A stretch of 64,000 nt of DNA from Pseudomonas sp. TTU2014-080ASC (GCF_001446935.1 NZ_LKKK01000012.1:62001-126000), one strand, 5' to 3'; shown: positions 38,100-47,889, counted from the first letter of the stretch. A program made the numbers and translations. The notes: generated from the letters alone by a model not told the origin.

Positions 38100-38289
38100 T
38101 AAGACTCAGATCTGCAGATTGGATGGTATTCAACCATGCTGCCAAAACCTGCGATGGAAGCCGACACCCCAGCCTCTTCAAACAAGCCTGGCAGCACCTT
38201 CCTACCCAATCCGAGCCACTCCCCCCAGGCAATCCGTTGTTACAGACTTTCAACAAAGGTCATGCAGACCAGAACTTGAAAGACACGGA

Positions 38290-39561
38290 TCACTTAGCCA
38301 TCTCAGACTGTTCACTCTCACCAAACAACATCCGTACCAGCGGGCCGATACTCAGGCCCTGAATCAGGATCGACACCAGCACGATGATGTAGGTGATCAC
38401 CACCAACACATCACGCTCTTCTCCCGGCGGCAGCGACAACGCCAACGCCACGGAAACCCCGCCGCGCAGGCCGCCCCAACACAGGGTACGGATGGTTCCT
38501 TTAGCAAATTGCCGCTCGCCTTTACGCTGCAGTAAACGCAAGACCATGATTCCCGGAGCAACGGCGGCCAGACGGCAAAGCAGCACGCCTGCGCCCAGCA
38601 AAATCGCCGCGCCGAAGTGCAGCCAACTGATCGGCAGCAGGAGAAGCTCAAGGCCGATCAGTGCGAACAGCAGCGCGTTGAGGATGTCATCCACCAGCTC
38701 CCAGAAGTCATCCACATATTCGCGCTCTTTATCGCCCATGTTCCGCAAGCGGCCCACGTTGCCCATCACCAGCCCAGCCACCACCGCGAAGATAGGGGCT
38801 GACACATGCAGCTTGGACGCAACCGATGCGCCACCAAACACCATTGCCAGTGTCACCATGACAGTCAGCTGGGGCTGGTGGATGGTCTTGATCATCTGGC
38901 ATCCGGCATAACCAACCAGCAGCCCGAACAGCACACCGCCGATACCCTCCTGCACCAGCAGCCAGGTGATTTCCCCGGCACTTGGCGAGTGCCCCAATGC
39001 GGCAATGCCCAGCAGCACACCAAACGCCACAACTGCGGTGCCGTCGTTGAACAGCGATTCGCCGACGATGGTCATGCTCAGCGGTTTAGGTGCGCCACTG
39101 GTTTTCAGAATGCCCATAACCGCAATCGGGTCAGTGGGGGAAATCAGCGCTCCGAAGATCAGGCAATAGATAAAGCTGACCTGCCAGCCCAGCGCTTCCA
39201 GAAGCACATAGGCCACCCCACCGACTGCAAAGGTTGAGATCACCACGCCAATCGTGGCCAGAAAACCAATTGGCCACTTGTATTCTTTCAGGTCAGCCAG
39301 GTTCACATGCAGTGCACCGGCAAACAGCAGCGCGGGCAGGAACCAGGTCATCAGCACCTGATGGAAGTCGATGCCCTGCAAAAACTGGATAAAACTCTTT
39401 TCCAGAATGGGATAACCCGCCGCGCTGACGCCCTGCACTGCTAAGGATAAAAGCAGCGCATTCAACATCACCCCGATTGCTGGCGGCAGTTTTAGAAAGC
39501 GGTAGTTCAGATAGGTCAGCAGTGTAGTCAGCGTTATAAACGCGGCAGCAAGATCAAGCAT
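38290..39561 (-). CDS. Cation/proton antiporter, CPA1 family
   Basis: A 423-residue inner-membrane protein with about twelve helices. LISPTDPIAVMGIL with the acidic ion-binding residues and VVGESLFNDGTAVVAFG are the CPA1 (NhaP-like) signatures. Convergent with cysC. Expected to exchange Na+ or K+ for H+. Confidence 0.92.
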   Translation of the reverse strand: MLDLAAAFITLTTLLTYLNYRFLKLPPAIGVMLNALLLSLAVQGVSAAGYPILEKSFIQFLQGIDFHQVLMTWFLPALLFAGALHVNLADLKEYKWPIGFLATIGVVISTFAVGGVAYVLLEALGWQVSFIYCLIFGALISPTDPIAVMGILKTSGAPKPLSMTIVGESLFNDGTAVVAFGVLLGIAALGHSPSAGEITWLLVQEGIGGVLFGLLVGYAGCQMIKTIHQPQLTVMVTLAMVFGGASVASKLHVSAPIFAVVAGLVMGNVGRLRNMGDKEREYVDDFWELVDDILNALLFALIGLELLLLPISWLHFGAAILLGAGVLLCRLAAVAPGIMVLRLLQRKGERQFAKGTIRTLCWGGLRGGVSVALALSLPPGEERDVLVVITYIIVLVSILIQGLSIGPLVRMLFGESEQSEMAK

Positions 39562-40003
39562 CGTGGCCCCAAAATTCCCTGTTGGTATTCAAACTTAAAA
39601 GGCATCCATCCCCCTGCTTTCCCACCGCTGGCAGAAGCGGTTTAGCGAGCCGGGGTTAGCCTCCACAACACTACAGAGTCTGAACAGACAGTTTTTGTTG
39701 CACCGGTGTGTCAGTCACAACATGGTTTTAGCCCACTTTTGATGATTGAGCACAGCATTCACTCGATGTTGCGGCTTAACGCATAACGGCCTCTGAGTAA
39801 GAGGCATATGTGGTCTGGCTGCCTAATTTACGAAGCGAGCCCCCGCAAATGCCTGCAGCTGAATTTGACAGATATCAATCCTTCGCAACTATTTCACGTG
39901 CAATCGTTCTAACTCGGCCCATTACCAGTACTTAAGTGCGAAACATAGTGCGCTCTTGTGGGCAGCCACTGCCCAGAAACACCCGCAAACAAGGATGTAT
40001 ACG
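39562..40003. other. Intergenic region before the PAAR gene
   Basis: About 440 bp without a supported gene. It is richer in A+T than its flanks. I see no clear sigma-54 or sigma-70 promoter. Confidence 0.4.
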
Positions 40004-40531
40004 ATGGCCAAACCCGCAGCTCGCCTGAGCGACCTGGATGCCTGTCCATTGCCTGGACACGGCACCAACCCAACAACGACCGGATCGCCGGATGTATTGA
40101 TCAACAACCTGCCTGCACTGCGTGTAGGTGACAGTACGGCGTGTGGCGATGCGGTCACACAGGGCATCCCCAACATCCTCATCAATGGCAAGCCGATTGC
40201 TTTTCAGGGTAGTGCAACTGCCCATGGCGGGATCATCATTACCGGTTCGGGGGATGTGCTGGTGGGCACGCAGACCTCCAGCGCGCCGTTTTCCGCGCCC
40301 GAGGTTTTGCCGCGCCACAGCGAGCAATACAACCTGGTCGACAAGCACAGTGGCGAACCGGTTGAAGGCGCGCTGTACTGTGTGGAGTGCGGCGACGGTC
40401 AGCGACTGGTTGGCTACACCAATGCTTATGGCAATACCGAGCGGGTGTTCTCTGATGATCCGCAGTCCGTCACTGTGCGCTGGGGGCGGGATGCTGCCCG
40501 GTATTTGAAAGGGCTTGGGATCAGCTTCTAG
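40004..40531 (+). CDS. PAAR domain protein, type VI secretion tip
   Basis: A 175-residue protein whose first 95 residues form a PAAR cone: MAKPAARLSDLDACPLPGHG, TTGSPDVLINNLPALRVGD and QGIPNILINGKPIAFQGS. PAAR proteins cap the VgrG spike and deliver effectors. A C-terminal extension (about 100-175) with VDKHSGEPVEGALYCVEC and AYGNTERVFSD resembles an adaptor. The putative effector gene begins 10 bp after the stop. No structural T6SS genes are in the window, so it is an orphan effector island. Confidence 0.9.
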   Translation: MAKPAARLSDLDACPLPGHGTNPTTTGSPDVLINNLPALRVGDSTACGDAVTQGIPNILINGKPIAFQGSATAHGGIIITGSGDVLVGTQTSSAPFSAPEVLPRHSEQYNLVDKHSGEPVEGALYCVECGDGQRLVGYTNAYGNTERVFSDDPQSVTVRWGRDAARYLKGLGISF

Positions 40532-40540
40532 GGACAGAAC

Positions 40541-41572
40541 ATGGCCACACCTCACCAAAGTAAAACCAGCGCTGAGCACGCTACAAAACAGATTCCCGTC
40601 AGCCTCGCCCGCGACTACATCACCGTGGTCGGTGCCTCGCATATGACCCTTATGGAGAAGGTGCGCGGACAGAAAGGCAACAAAATGCGCTTTATCAATC
40701 AGGGCATCCGCCAGCTACGCCAGTATCCGGCGGCGACGCCAAGTGATTCGGTACAGCGCATCTTTCTGATCTTTATTGATGACTACGAGCGCCCGCTGCT
40801 AAACGCAGTCAAAGGCATCGTCGAAAAGAAATACGGCGCAAAGTACCGCGAGCTCGACAACATTTCCCAACTGCTGGATTTCATTAACCTGCGCATCCGC
40901 AAAGATCGCGAGGTGATGCAACTGGATATGTTCGCCCATGGTCTGGTCGGCAGCATCGAGTTCGGTTACGAGCTGAGCAAGGTCGACAGCTACCGCCTGC
41001 GTGACGCCCAGGCCCGCATGCTTCAGGCAGATGCTTTCGATATGAAAGGGAAGATTTATTCCTACGCCTGCCGTACCGGCTTGGGTATTCAAGCAGATGT
41101 GATAGTCCGAGAAGGCGAAGATCCAAAATACGACCAAAGCCTGGCGCAGTTGATTGCAAATACAACTCGCTGTTCGGTGTGGGCGTTTCCACGGCGTAGT
41201 AACTACGATGGCACATACGGCAATGCGAGTGACCGGGCGCAGCAGGCGAAGGCGGTGGAGAAGTACAAAGCAGACGAATTGGCCAACAAGAACTACAAAC
41301 AACGACTATTTGCTTATCAACGACGACTGGCTGCTCATCGCAAAAAACTAAATGACCCTACAGCACAGCTACCCAATGAGTTCGCGCCCACACCACCAAA
41401 GACAACAGCCTCAGATCTAGAAAGGACACTTGCTAAGCACGCCATTAGCCGCGAAGGCTATGAGAATACAATCAATTATCCCTTAGATGCTGATGGAGCA
41501 GTTCGTCCTGTACGAGCCGGCGATACTCCTACTGGACTTCCTGCAACACTGCTGGAGTACTCCCCAAAGTGA
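40541..41572 (+). CDS. Putative T6SS effector, clan CD cysteine-peptidase-like
   Basis: A 343-residue protein of no family I can name with certainty. MQLDMFAHGLVGSIEFGY (His133) and, 44 residues on, KIYSYACRTGLG (Cys177) each follow a hydrophobic strand. That is the His-Gly and Ala-Cys arrangement of caspase/clostripain/DUF4347-type enzymes. A Lys-rich helical segment (about 235-275) follows. Location between a PAAR gene and five small membrane-anchored paralogues strongly suggests a secreted toxin. Protease activity is inferred from the two motifs; a structural-mimic or non-protease function is possible. Its stop overlaps the next GTG start. Confidence 0.6.
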   Translation: MATPHQSKTSAEHATKQIPVSLARDYITVVGASHMTLMEKVRGQKGNKMRFINQGIRQLRQYPAATPSDSVQRIFLIFIDDYERPLLNAVKGIVEKKYGAKYRELDNISQLLDFINLRIRKDREVMQLDMFAHGLVGSIEFGYELSKVDSYRLRDAQARMLQADAFDMKGKIYSYACRTGLGIQADVIVREGEDPKYDQSLAQLIANTTRCSVWAFPRRSNYDGTYGNASDRAQQAKAVEKYKADELANKNYKQRLFAYQRRLAAHRKKLNDPTAQLPNEFAPTPPKTTASDLERTLAKHAISREGYENTINYPLDADGAVRPVRAGDTPTGLPATLLEYSPK

Positions 41573-42174
41573 AACCCAATTTGACCAATACTCGACTACT
41601 GACCTTGGTCGTACTTGCAGCAATTTTTCTTATTGGCATTACGCTGGTAAACAAGAAGGAAGAAAGTATGTCCCCAAAAATTATGATGTATTACGGCAGC
41701 CGGAGCGAAGGGGAAGTATTCAATGCAACTCAGTGGTTTACGAAAGGCATGTACAGGCCACGCAATATAGAGGCAGATGGCAGCGCCAGCATGATCACAA
41801 TGATCCGCACTAAAGCACCTGATTTCTCGAAACAACAGCTTGAAGAATTGCCTTTTTCAGTCGGCCAGGCTTTTGGGCTCAGTTCGTTCGATGACTTGGA
41901 TACAGAGCCGTTTGAGTTTTCGGAACCCGATCTGAGCAAGCGGTACCGCTATGTATACAGTTCTTTTGATGCACCAGATGTACCTGTCGACTACTACGAG
42001 GTTTACCTCGACTTATTCGGAAGGAGGTTTGTAGCAACGGTTTCTGTTGATGCACAGAACGGCGGAGAAGTGACGGGCCGATATGTTCAGGAGGTTTACC
42101 CTGACCAGCCCGCCAGTGCTGACTACATCAAGGTCTTTGCTGAAATCGCAGAAGCCGAACGCAAAGCCAATTAA
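41569..42174 (+). CDS. Putative immunity protein 1 (membrane-anchored)
   Basis: A 201-residue protein with an N-terminal transmembrane helix (about residues 10-27) and a soluble C-terminal domain. Shared array motifs: WFTKGMYRPRNIEADGSAS, DLSKRYRYVYSSF and DYIKVFAEIAEAERKA. Starts at GTG overlapping the effector stop (GTGA), so the two are translationally coupled as expected for effector and immunity. It is the most divergent copy at its N terminus. The anchor suggests the soluble part faces the periplasm. Confidence 0.65.
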   Translation: MKPNLTNTRLLTLVVLAAIFLIGITLVNKKEESMSPKIMMYYGSRSEGEVFNATQWFTKGMYRPRNIEADGSASMITMIRTKAPDFSKQQLEELPFSVGQAFGLSSFDDLDTEPFEFSEPDLSKRYRYVYSSFDAPDVPVDYYEVYLDLFGRRFVATVSVDAQNGGEVTGRYVQEVYPDQPASADYIKVFAEIAEAERKAN

Positions 42175-42200
42175 GAAAAGCGAATGGAATCAAACAGCGC

Positions 42201-42806
42201 ATGGATATCGTGACGGGCCTACAACTTCAAAAGCCGCGCACTTGGCTGTTATTAGTAACTGTATTACTGGCTGTAGCAGCCGAGTTCAAAATCGCTAAGG
42301 GAGATGCGGATACTAAGGTGATGATGCATTTCGGCGGCTGGGACGTTGAGGATACGTTTGATGCCAGCCGGTGGTTTAACAGTGGAATGTACAAGCCGCG
42401 CAGTGAAGCAGATGGCCGTACTAGCATGGTCACTATGCTGCGAGCCAAGCCGCTTACATTCACCAAAGATCAGATTCAGGAACTCCCCTTCACCGTCCTG
42501 GCGCTGCTTAGGAATGAGTTCCCCGAGATCAATCGGGAGACGTATCTCGACAACCCTCCCGACCTATCCAAACGCTATCGCTATGCATACAGCGCGTTCA
42601 GCAAGCCCAACCATCCCGAAGATTACTACTACCTTTATCTCGAGCTTGAGCAGCGGCGCTTTGTCGCCACGATACGACGCGATGCTCAAAGTGGAGCCGA
42701 CATAGCTGGCAGATTCATCAGTGAGGTATATGCAGACCAACCCACCGATGCCGAACACATAAAAGTCTTTGCTGAAATTGCTGAGGCTGAACACAAGGCT
42801 CGCTAG
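42201..42806 (+). CDS. Putative immunity protein 2
   Basis: A 201-residue paralogue: N-terminal helix WLLLVTVLLAVAAEF, then WFNSGMYKPR and the DQPTDAEHIKVFAEIAEAE tail. The middle region (about 90-125) differs from the others, where specificity differences would be expected. It is 26 bp from copy 1. Confidence 0.62.
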   Translation: MDIVTGLQLQKPRTWLLLVTVLLAVAAEFKIAKGDADTKVMMHFGGWDVEDTFDASRWFNSGMYKPRSEADGRTSMVTMLRAKPLTFTKDQIQELPFTVLALLRNEFPEINRETYLDNPPDLSKRYRYAYSAFSKPNHPEDYYYLYLELEQRRFVATIRRDAQSGADIAGRFISEVYADQPTDAEHIKVFAEIAEAEHKAR

Positions 42807-42858
42807 GAAAGTAACGGTTGCGCCCAATGGAACAGTGGTCAGGTTTCACATTGACATC

Positions 42859-43464
42859 ATGAAAGCCCTAGAGCCTCAAAAGCCATTGATATGGCTACTG
42901 GTACTGACTGCATTGCTTGCCGTAGGTGTCGGCCTCAAATTCGCCAGAGATGATGAGGCGAGCAGCAAGGTGGAGATGTATTACGGCGGTCCTGACATTG
43001 AGGAAATGTTCGATGCCACTAGCTGGTTCACAAGTGGCATGTATAAGCCACGCAATATCGAGGCGGATGGAAGTGCAAGTGCCGTCACAATGCTGCGCGC
43101 ACAGCCCATGAAGCTAACGTCACAACAGCTGAACGACCTTCCATTCATTGCTGCGGGTTCATTTTTTAGTAATGACCTGATGACGCCAGAGCGTGAGGAT
43201 TACTTCACGTCCCAACCCAATCTTAGCCAGCGTTATCGATATACATACAGCGCATTTGCAGAACCCAACGTGCCGGAAGACTATTACGACCTCTTCCTTG
43301 AAATAGCCAACCAGCGATTTGTGGTGACCTTTTCTGTAGACGCTCAGAAAGGTGGTGAACTGACCGGCCGCTACGCAGAACCGGTATCTGCAGACCAACC
43401 CGCCGATGCTGACTACATCAAAGTCTTTGCCGAAATCGCCGAAGCCGAACGCAAAGCGAATTAA
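42859..43464 (+). CDS. Putative immunity protein 3
   Basis: A 201-residue paralogue starting at ATG 42859; the longer frame from 42769 would overlap copy 2. N-terminal helix LIWLLVLTALLAVGVGL, shared WFTSGMYKPRNIEADGSAS and the DADYIKVFAEIAEAERKAN tail. It has a variable middle (FFSNDLMTPERED). Confidence 0.62.
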   Translation: MKALEPQKPLIWLLVLTALLAVGVGLKFARDDEASSKVEMYYGGPDIEEMFDATSWFTSGMYKPRNIEADGSASAVTMLRAQPMKLTSQQLNDLPFIAAGSFFSNDLMTPEREDYFTSQPNLSQRYRYTYSAFAEPNVPEDYYDLFLEIANQRFVVTFSVDAQKGGELTGRYAEPVSADQPADADYIKVFAEIAEAERKAN

Positions 43465-43490
43465 GCAAGGCGAATGGAATCAAAAAACAC

Positions 43491-44099
43491 ATGGATATCG
43501 TGACAGGTCTGCGACTCCAAAGGCCGCGAACTTGGCTGTTATTAGTAACTGTATTACTGGCCGTAGCAGCCGGGCTCAGGCTCGCTAAGGATGATGCGCA
43601 TACCAAGGTGATGATGTACTACGGCGGTTGGAACACTGAAGAGATGTTCGATGCCACACGTTGGTTCACAAGCGGCATGTATGTGCCGCGCAATATTGAA
43701 GCGGATGGCAGCGCGAGTAATGTCACCATGCTTCGTAATAAGCCGCTCAAACTGACCTCCCAACAGGTCGACCAGCTCCCGATTGTGGTGGCGGGAGTTT
43801 TCTTCAGTGCAGATCTCACCCTGGACCTTGAAGCGTTTGCCACCAATCAACCTGACCTGAGCAATAGTTACCGATACGCTTACAGCGCATTTGCCAAACC
43901 TAACATTCCAGAGGACTACTACTATTTGTATCTGGACTGGCAGAAAAAACAGTACGTGGTGACCTTTTCTATGAATGCCCAAAAACCAGAAAAACTATCT
44001 GGCAAATATGTTCAGGAGGTACACGCCGACCAACCCGCCGATGCCGAACATATAAAAGTCTTTGCTGATATTGCTGAGGCTGAACGCAAGACCAATTAA
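43491..44099 (+). CDS. Putative immunity protein 4
   Basis: A 202-residue paralogue. Its DNA around the transmembrane segment is almost identical to copies 2 and 5, showing recent duplication or gene conversion. Middle segment FFSADLTLDLEAF is distinct. Confidence 0.62.
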   Translation: MDIVTGLRLQRPRTWLLLVTVLLAVAAGLRLAKDDAHTKVMMYYGGWNTEEMFDATRWFTSGMYVPRNIEADGSASNVTMLRNKPLKLTSQQVDQLPIVVAGVFFSADLTLDLEAFATNQPDLSNSYRYAYSAFAKPNIPEDYYYLYLDWQKKQYVVTFSMNAQKPEKLSGKYVQEVHADQPADAEHIKVFADIAEAERKTN

Positions 44100-44125
44100 G
44101 AAAAACTAATGGCATCAAACAGCAC

Positions 44126-44746
44126 ATGGATAGCGTGACAGGCCTACGACTCCAAAAGCCGCGTACTTGGTTGTTATTAGTAGCTGTATTACTGGCTGTA
44201 GCAGTCGGGCTCAGGCTCGCCGAGGATCATACGGATACTAAGGTAATGATGTATTACGGCGGTTGGGACACTGAGGAGATGTTCGATGCCACTCAGTGGT
44301 TCACAAGCGGCATGTATAAGCCGCGCAATATTGAAGCGGATGGCAGCGCGAGTCATGTCACCATGCTGCGCACTCAAGAGCCTGAGCTGACAGATACACA
44401 AATCAGTGAGCTAGGGCTGGCTGCAGGACAAGCGTTCGGTATGAGCTCATACGATGAGCTGGATATTGAGCCCTTTGTGCTTTCAGAACCTGACCTGAGC
44501 AACCGCTACCGGTATGCCTACAGCGCGTTTGCCAAACCCAATCAGCCAGAGGATTACTTTTACCTCTATCTGGATGTGCTCAACCGGCAGTTCGTTGCCA
44601 CCCTCTCAGTGGATGCCCTGCACGGCGGAGAAATATCAGGCAAATATATTCAGGAAGTACACGCCGACCAACCCGCTGACGCCGAACACATAAAAGCCTT
44701 TACTGAGATTGCAGAGGCTGAACGTAAAGCCAGGCGCTATCCGTAG
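44126..44746 (+). CDS. Putative immunity protein 5
   Basis: A 206-residue paralogue and last in the array. N-terminal helix WLLLVAVLLAVAVGL, WFTSGMYKPRNIEADGSAS and DAEHIKAFTEIAEAERKAR. Its middle (GQAFGMSSYDELDIEPF) resembles copy 1 rather than its neighbours, as if domains were shuffled between copies. Confidence 0.62.
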   Translation: MDSVTGLRLQKPRTWLLLVAVLLAVAVGLRLAEDHTDTKVMMYYGGWDTEEMFDATQWFTSGMYKPRNIEADGSASHVTMLRTQEPELTDTQISELGLAAGQAFGMSSYDELDIEPFVLSEPDLSNRYRYAYSAFAKPNQPEDYFYLYLDVLNRQFVATLSVDALHGGEISGKYIQEVHADQPADAEHIKAFTEIAEAERKARRYP

Positions 44747-44984
44747 CCTGGATTAGCCACAGCCGACACAGCGGTGACCGCATGGCGCACCTCGCCCCTG
44801 CACGTGCGTAAAAACATCAAAATCTGGATTTTACTCCTTCTGCAAACCGATAAGTCACGGACACTTTTGATATTAGAGTTAGTGATTTCTTGGTGATAAC
44901 TTCCTACCGCAATGGCGTTACATAAGCCTGATCTATTTGCTGTATAGAGCCCCCCAGATAAATCTGCCTGGCGCTGGAGGATAT

Positions 44985-45278
44985 ATGTATTACGTTGATA
45001 TTACTTATCAAAAAGATATCAGCGAAGTTAAAGAGCTGATTCCTGCACATACCGAGTGGATGGATAAGCAATTTTCCGAAAGCGATATTTTTATTGCTTC
45101 CGGGCCTAAGCGAAACCGCGCTGACGGCGGGTTCTTTATTGTGAAATCGATCCCCCGTAATGAGTTGGATAAGGTTCTGGCGACTGACCCGCTCTACCCG
45201 GTTTCCGCCGTTACTGTGCATGACATTGAGGTCCTTGGCACCGGCGCGGACGAATACAAGGCGCTGCTGAACATCTAG
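44985..45278 (+). CDS. YciI family protein
   Basis: A 97-residue protein of the YciI ferredoxin-like fold: MYYVDITYQKDISEVKELIPAHTEWMDKQF carries the conserved His, and FIASGPKRNRADGGFFIV follows. GGAGG precedes the ATG. Start of a small three-gene run with SnoaL-like and DsbA-like genes. Confidence 0.82.
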   Translation: MYYVDITYQKDISEVKELIPAHTEWMDKQFSESDIFIASGPKRNRADGGFFIVKSIPRNELDKVLATDPLYPVSAVTVHDIEVLGTGADEYKALLNI

Positions 45279-45392
45279 TTGCTTACCGCTGTACCTCTGG
45301 CCTGATAAGGCCTTAACCATAAATGAATAGTTGAGTCAGATTTCAATTCTGGCTGACGGTTTCTTATTGCCCTGAGTTAAAGGAGTTTAACC

Positions 45393-45764
45393 ATGTCTGA
45401 TAACAAACAAGTTGCCCTGAAATTTCATAAGGAAATTTTCCAAGATCACGTATTCGATAATCTCGACGATTATCTGCATGACAAATTTGTCAGCCACAGC
45501 ATTTTCGATCCGATTACCGACAAGCCGTTTTTCATTAACTGCTTCAAGGGTTTCTTCAATGAAAACCCAGAGTTCAAGAGCGAAGTTAAGCGCGTGATTG
45601 TGGATGGCGACTACGTTGTCCTGCACAACCACAACGCGTTCAGCAGCCAACACAATGGCTTTGTTGCTGTGGATATCTTCCGCTTCCGTGACGGCAAGAT
45701 CGAAGAGCACTGGGACATCGTTCAGGAGATTCCTGAGACGTCGAAGGTCAGCAACGTCTTTTAA
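45393..45764 (+). CDS. SnoaL-like / NTF2-fold protein
   Basis: A 123-residue single-domain protein. The ending VAVDIFRFRDGKIEEHWDIVQEIP is diagnostic of the SnoaL-like group of the NTF2 fold. AAGGAG precedes the ATG. Enzymatic function unknown. Confidence 0.85.
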   Translation: MSDNKQVALKFHKEIFQDHVFDNLDDYLHDKFVSHSIFDPITDKPFFINCFKGFFNENPEFKSEVKRVIVDGDYVVLHNHNAFSSQHNGFVAVDIFRFRDGKIEEHWDIVQEIPETSKVSNVF

Positions 45765-45837
45765 ATCCCTAAGGGCACGTTGAAGGCAATGGTATTCAGC
45801 GCGCCCTTTTCTTTGCACCCAAAAAGTCAGGCCCGTC

Positions 45838-46461
45838 ATGAGCAAGAAACTTCATTACATCTACGACCCGTATTGCAGCTGGTGCTATGCCATTTCCCCG
45901 TTTGTTCAGTACGCCAGCAGCCATGGCGTTGAGGTGGTATTGCATGGCGGCGGGATGATCACAGGCGAGCGCATCGCCCCGCCAAGTGCTGAGCTGCGCA
46001 AGGTATTGAAAGACAACCAACCAGCCATTACCAGTTTGGCTGGCGTGCCTTTTAGTGATCGCTATTACCAGATGCTGGATCAGGACTGGGTGATGAACTC
46101 AGCACCGCCAACCGCTGCGGTGGTAGCAGCTGAGCTGGCTGCGGGTAAAGGCCTTGAGATGATTTCAGCCATTCAGGTAGCGCAATTCCAGACGGGGTCG
46201 CCCATTGCTGAACAGTCGACACTTGATCGTCTCGCAGCGAATTTATCTCTCAACAACGAGGCCTACAAAAGCGCCTACACACACCAGCTTGATGGAGCGA
46301 TAACGGTGCACTTTGCTGAGTCGCGTACGTTGATGAATAAGTTCGAGGCGAAAGGATTTCCAACTCTGTTATTGGAGGATGACGGCAACATCCGGGCCAT
46401 CGTGACCCAGGGCGTGTATGGCAACCAACCGCGCTGGGATGATGCCCTCGGTTTGAGCTAA
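45838..46461 (+). CDS. DsbA family protein
   Basis: A 207-residue thioredoxin-like protein with a CSWC active site near residue 18 (YDPYCSWCYAISPF) and no signal peptide, so it acts in the cytoplasm. The cis-proline segment GFPTLLLEDDG is intact. FrnE-like relatives act as oxidoreductases. Confidence 0.88.
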   Translation: MSKKLHYIYDPYCSWCYAISPFVQYASSHGVEVVLHGGGMITGERIAPPSAELRKVLKDNQPAITSLAGVPFSDRYYQMLDQDWVMNSAPPTAAVVAAELAAGKGLEMISAIQVAQFQTGSPIAEQSTLDRLAANLSLNNEAYKSAYTHQLDGAITVHFAESRTLMNKFEAKGFPTLLLEDDGNIRAIVTQGVYGNQPRWDDALGLS

Positions 46462-46489
46462 GGCACCACCCGCCGCTGTGACCACAAAT

Positions 46490-46515
46490 AAAAAGCCCAG
46501 GCAATGCCTGGGCTT
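46490..46515. terminator. Terminator between DsbA-like and DUF1329 genes
   Basis: AAAAGCCCAGGC and GCCTGGGCTT form a stem around AAT; it lies between convergent genes. Confidence 0.85.
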
Positions 46516-46536
46516 ATTGCACTCAGTCAGCAGACC

Positions 46537-47889
46537 TTAACGCACACCAGCCTGACGCAGGGCTGCTGGGGAGAAGTCGCCGGAGGTGTATTTAACCCCA
46601 AACTCGTACTCACGCTTCTCTTCGTTGTGCAGGCCCATGACGATGTAGCGGCCTGAAATCAGGTCGTACAAGGCTTCGGCTGCGTACCACGGCACTTGCT
46701 TGTTGAAGTACTGGATCGCATGACCTTCCGCCACCCGCCACAGCGCGCCACGGGCGTCGTAGTGATCGGCGAGGACGATCTGCCAGGTGTCTTCATCCAG
46801 GAAGAACACACGCTTGGCGTAGATGTGACGGGCACCGGATTTCAGAGTGCCTTCCACTTGCCATACGCGGTGCAGCTCATAGCGGGTGTGCTCAGGGTTG
46901 AGTACGCCGGCATGGGCAATGTCTTTGTACTTCAGGCTTGGCGAAGCCAGCTTGTAGCTGTTGTACGGCACATAGACTTCTTTTTTGCCGACCACTTTCC
47001 AGTCGTAACGGTCTGGCGAACCGTTGTACATGTCGTAGTTGTCGGAGGTACGCAGGCCGTCAGCCGCAGTACCCGGGCCGTCGTAAGCCACCTGCGGGGC
47101 CATCCGTACGCGACGCTGACCGGCGTTATAGATCCAGGCGCGACGGGGTTGTTTGGCTTCGTTGCTGGACTCATGAGCCAGCAGTGCAGTACCGGCCAGG
47201 CGCGCCGGAGACAGCACATACTGCTTCAGGTAGATCTGAGTAAAGCCGGCGTTTTCCGGGTTGTAGTCAGACAGTTCTTTGGCCTCAGCACCCAAATCCA
47301 TAAACACGATTGGGGTGAAGCTGCCGCTAGTCTGCGGCGTCAGCTGCACGAATTGGCGACGGGAGCTGCCACCGCGATAACGCAGAGCATGGTTCCAGAC
47401 CATTTCCAGCGCCTGAGTGGCGAGTGGAAACGGCGCACCAGTCTGGAAGTTTTCAACCGCGTAGCCGCCTTCAATCAGGCGCGCACTGGTGGCGTTCTGT
47501 TTGACCTTCTCAGCAACCGCAGCCGGGACTGCAGCGCTGCGATGAGTCGGGTAGACGTTGATTCGGTACTGATCCGGATAACGCTCCAACAGGGCGATCT
47601 GCCCCGGCGTGAGACGCTCTTTGTGCTCAGCATAGTTGGCCTTGGTGATAGTCAGCAGTGGCTGTTCACCGGCAAACGGATCAGCCATGTAACCGTGCTC
47701 CAGAATCGGCGCGGCCGTGGTGGAAAGGCCACCGGTATAAGCCGGGATGCTGCCATCGGCGTTGGCCGAAGCATCGCCACCCAACGGGGTCAGACGGCCG
47801 CCCAGGTCAGCGGCTGTGTAATCGCTGGCCGCTGCCGGCAGGCAGAACATTCCGACGAGACATGCACACAGGAGTTTTTTCAGTTTCAT
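46537..47889 (-). CDS. DUF1329 outer-membrane-associated protein
   Basis: A 450-residue protein with a signal peptide (residues 1-21, ending PAAAS). YTAADLGGRLTPLGGDASANADGSIPAYTGG and the lipocalin/LolA-like beta repeats match DUF1329. It follows DUF1302 by 13 bp, the typical pair in Pseudomonas, linked to uptake or handling of hydrophobic compounds. Confidence 0.9.
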   Translation of the reverse strand: MKLKKLLCACLVGMFCLPAAASDYTAADLGGRLTPLGGDASANADGSIPAYTGGLSTTAAPILEHGYMADPFAGEQPLLTITKANYAEHKERLTPGQIALLERYPDQYRINVYPTHRSAAVPAAVAEKVKQNATSARLIEGGYAVENFQTGAPFPLATQALEMVWNHALRYRGGSSRRQFVQLTPQTSGSFTPIVFMDLGAEAKELSDYNPENAGFTQIYLKQYVLSPARLAGTALLAHESSNEAKQPRRAWIYNAGQRRVRMAPQVAYDGPGTAADGLRTSDNYDMYNGSPDRYDWKVVGKKEVYVPYNSYKLASPSLKYKDIAHAGVLNPEHTRYELHRVWQVEGTLKSGARHIYAKRVFFLDEDTWQIVLADHYDARGALWRVAEGHAIQYFNKQVPWYAAEALYDLISGRYIVMGLHNEEKREYEFGVKYTSGDFSPAALRQAGVR

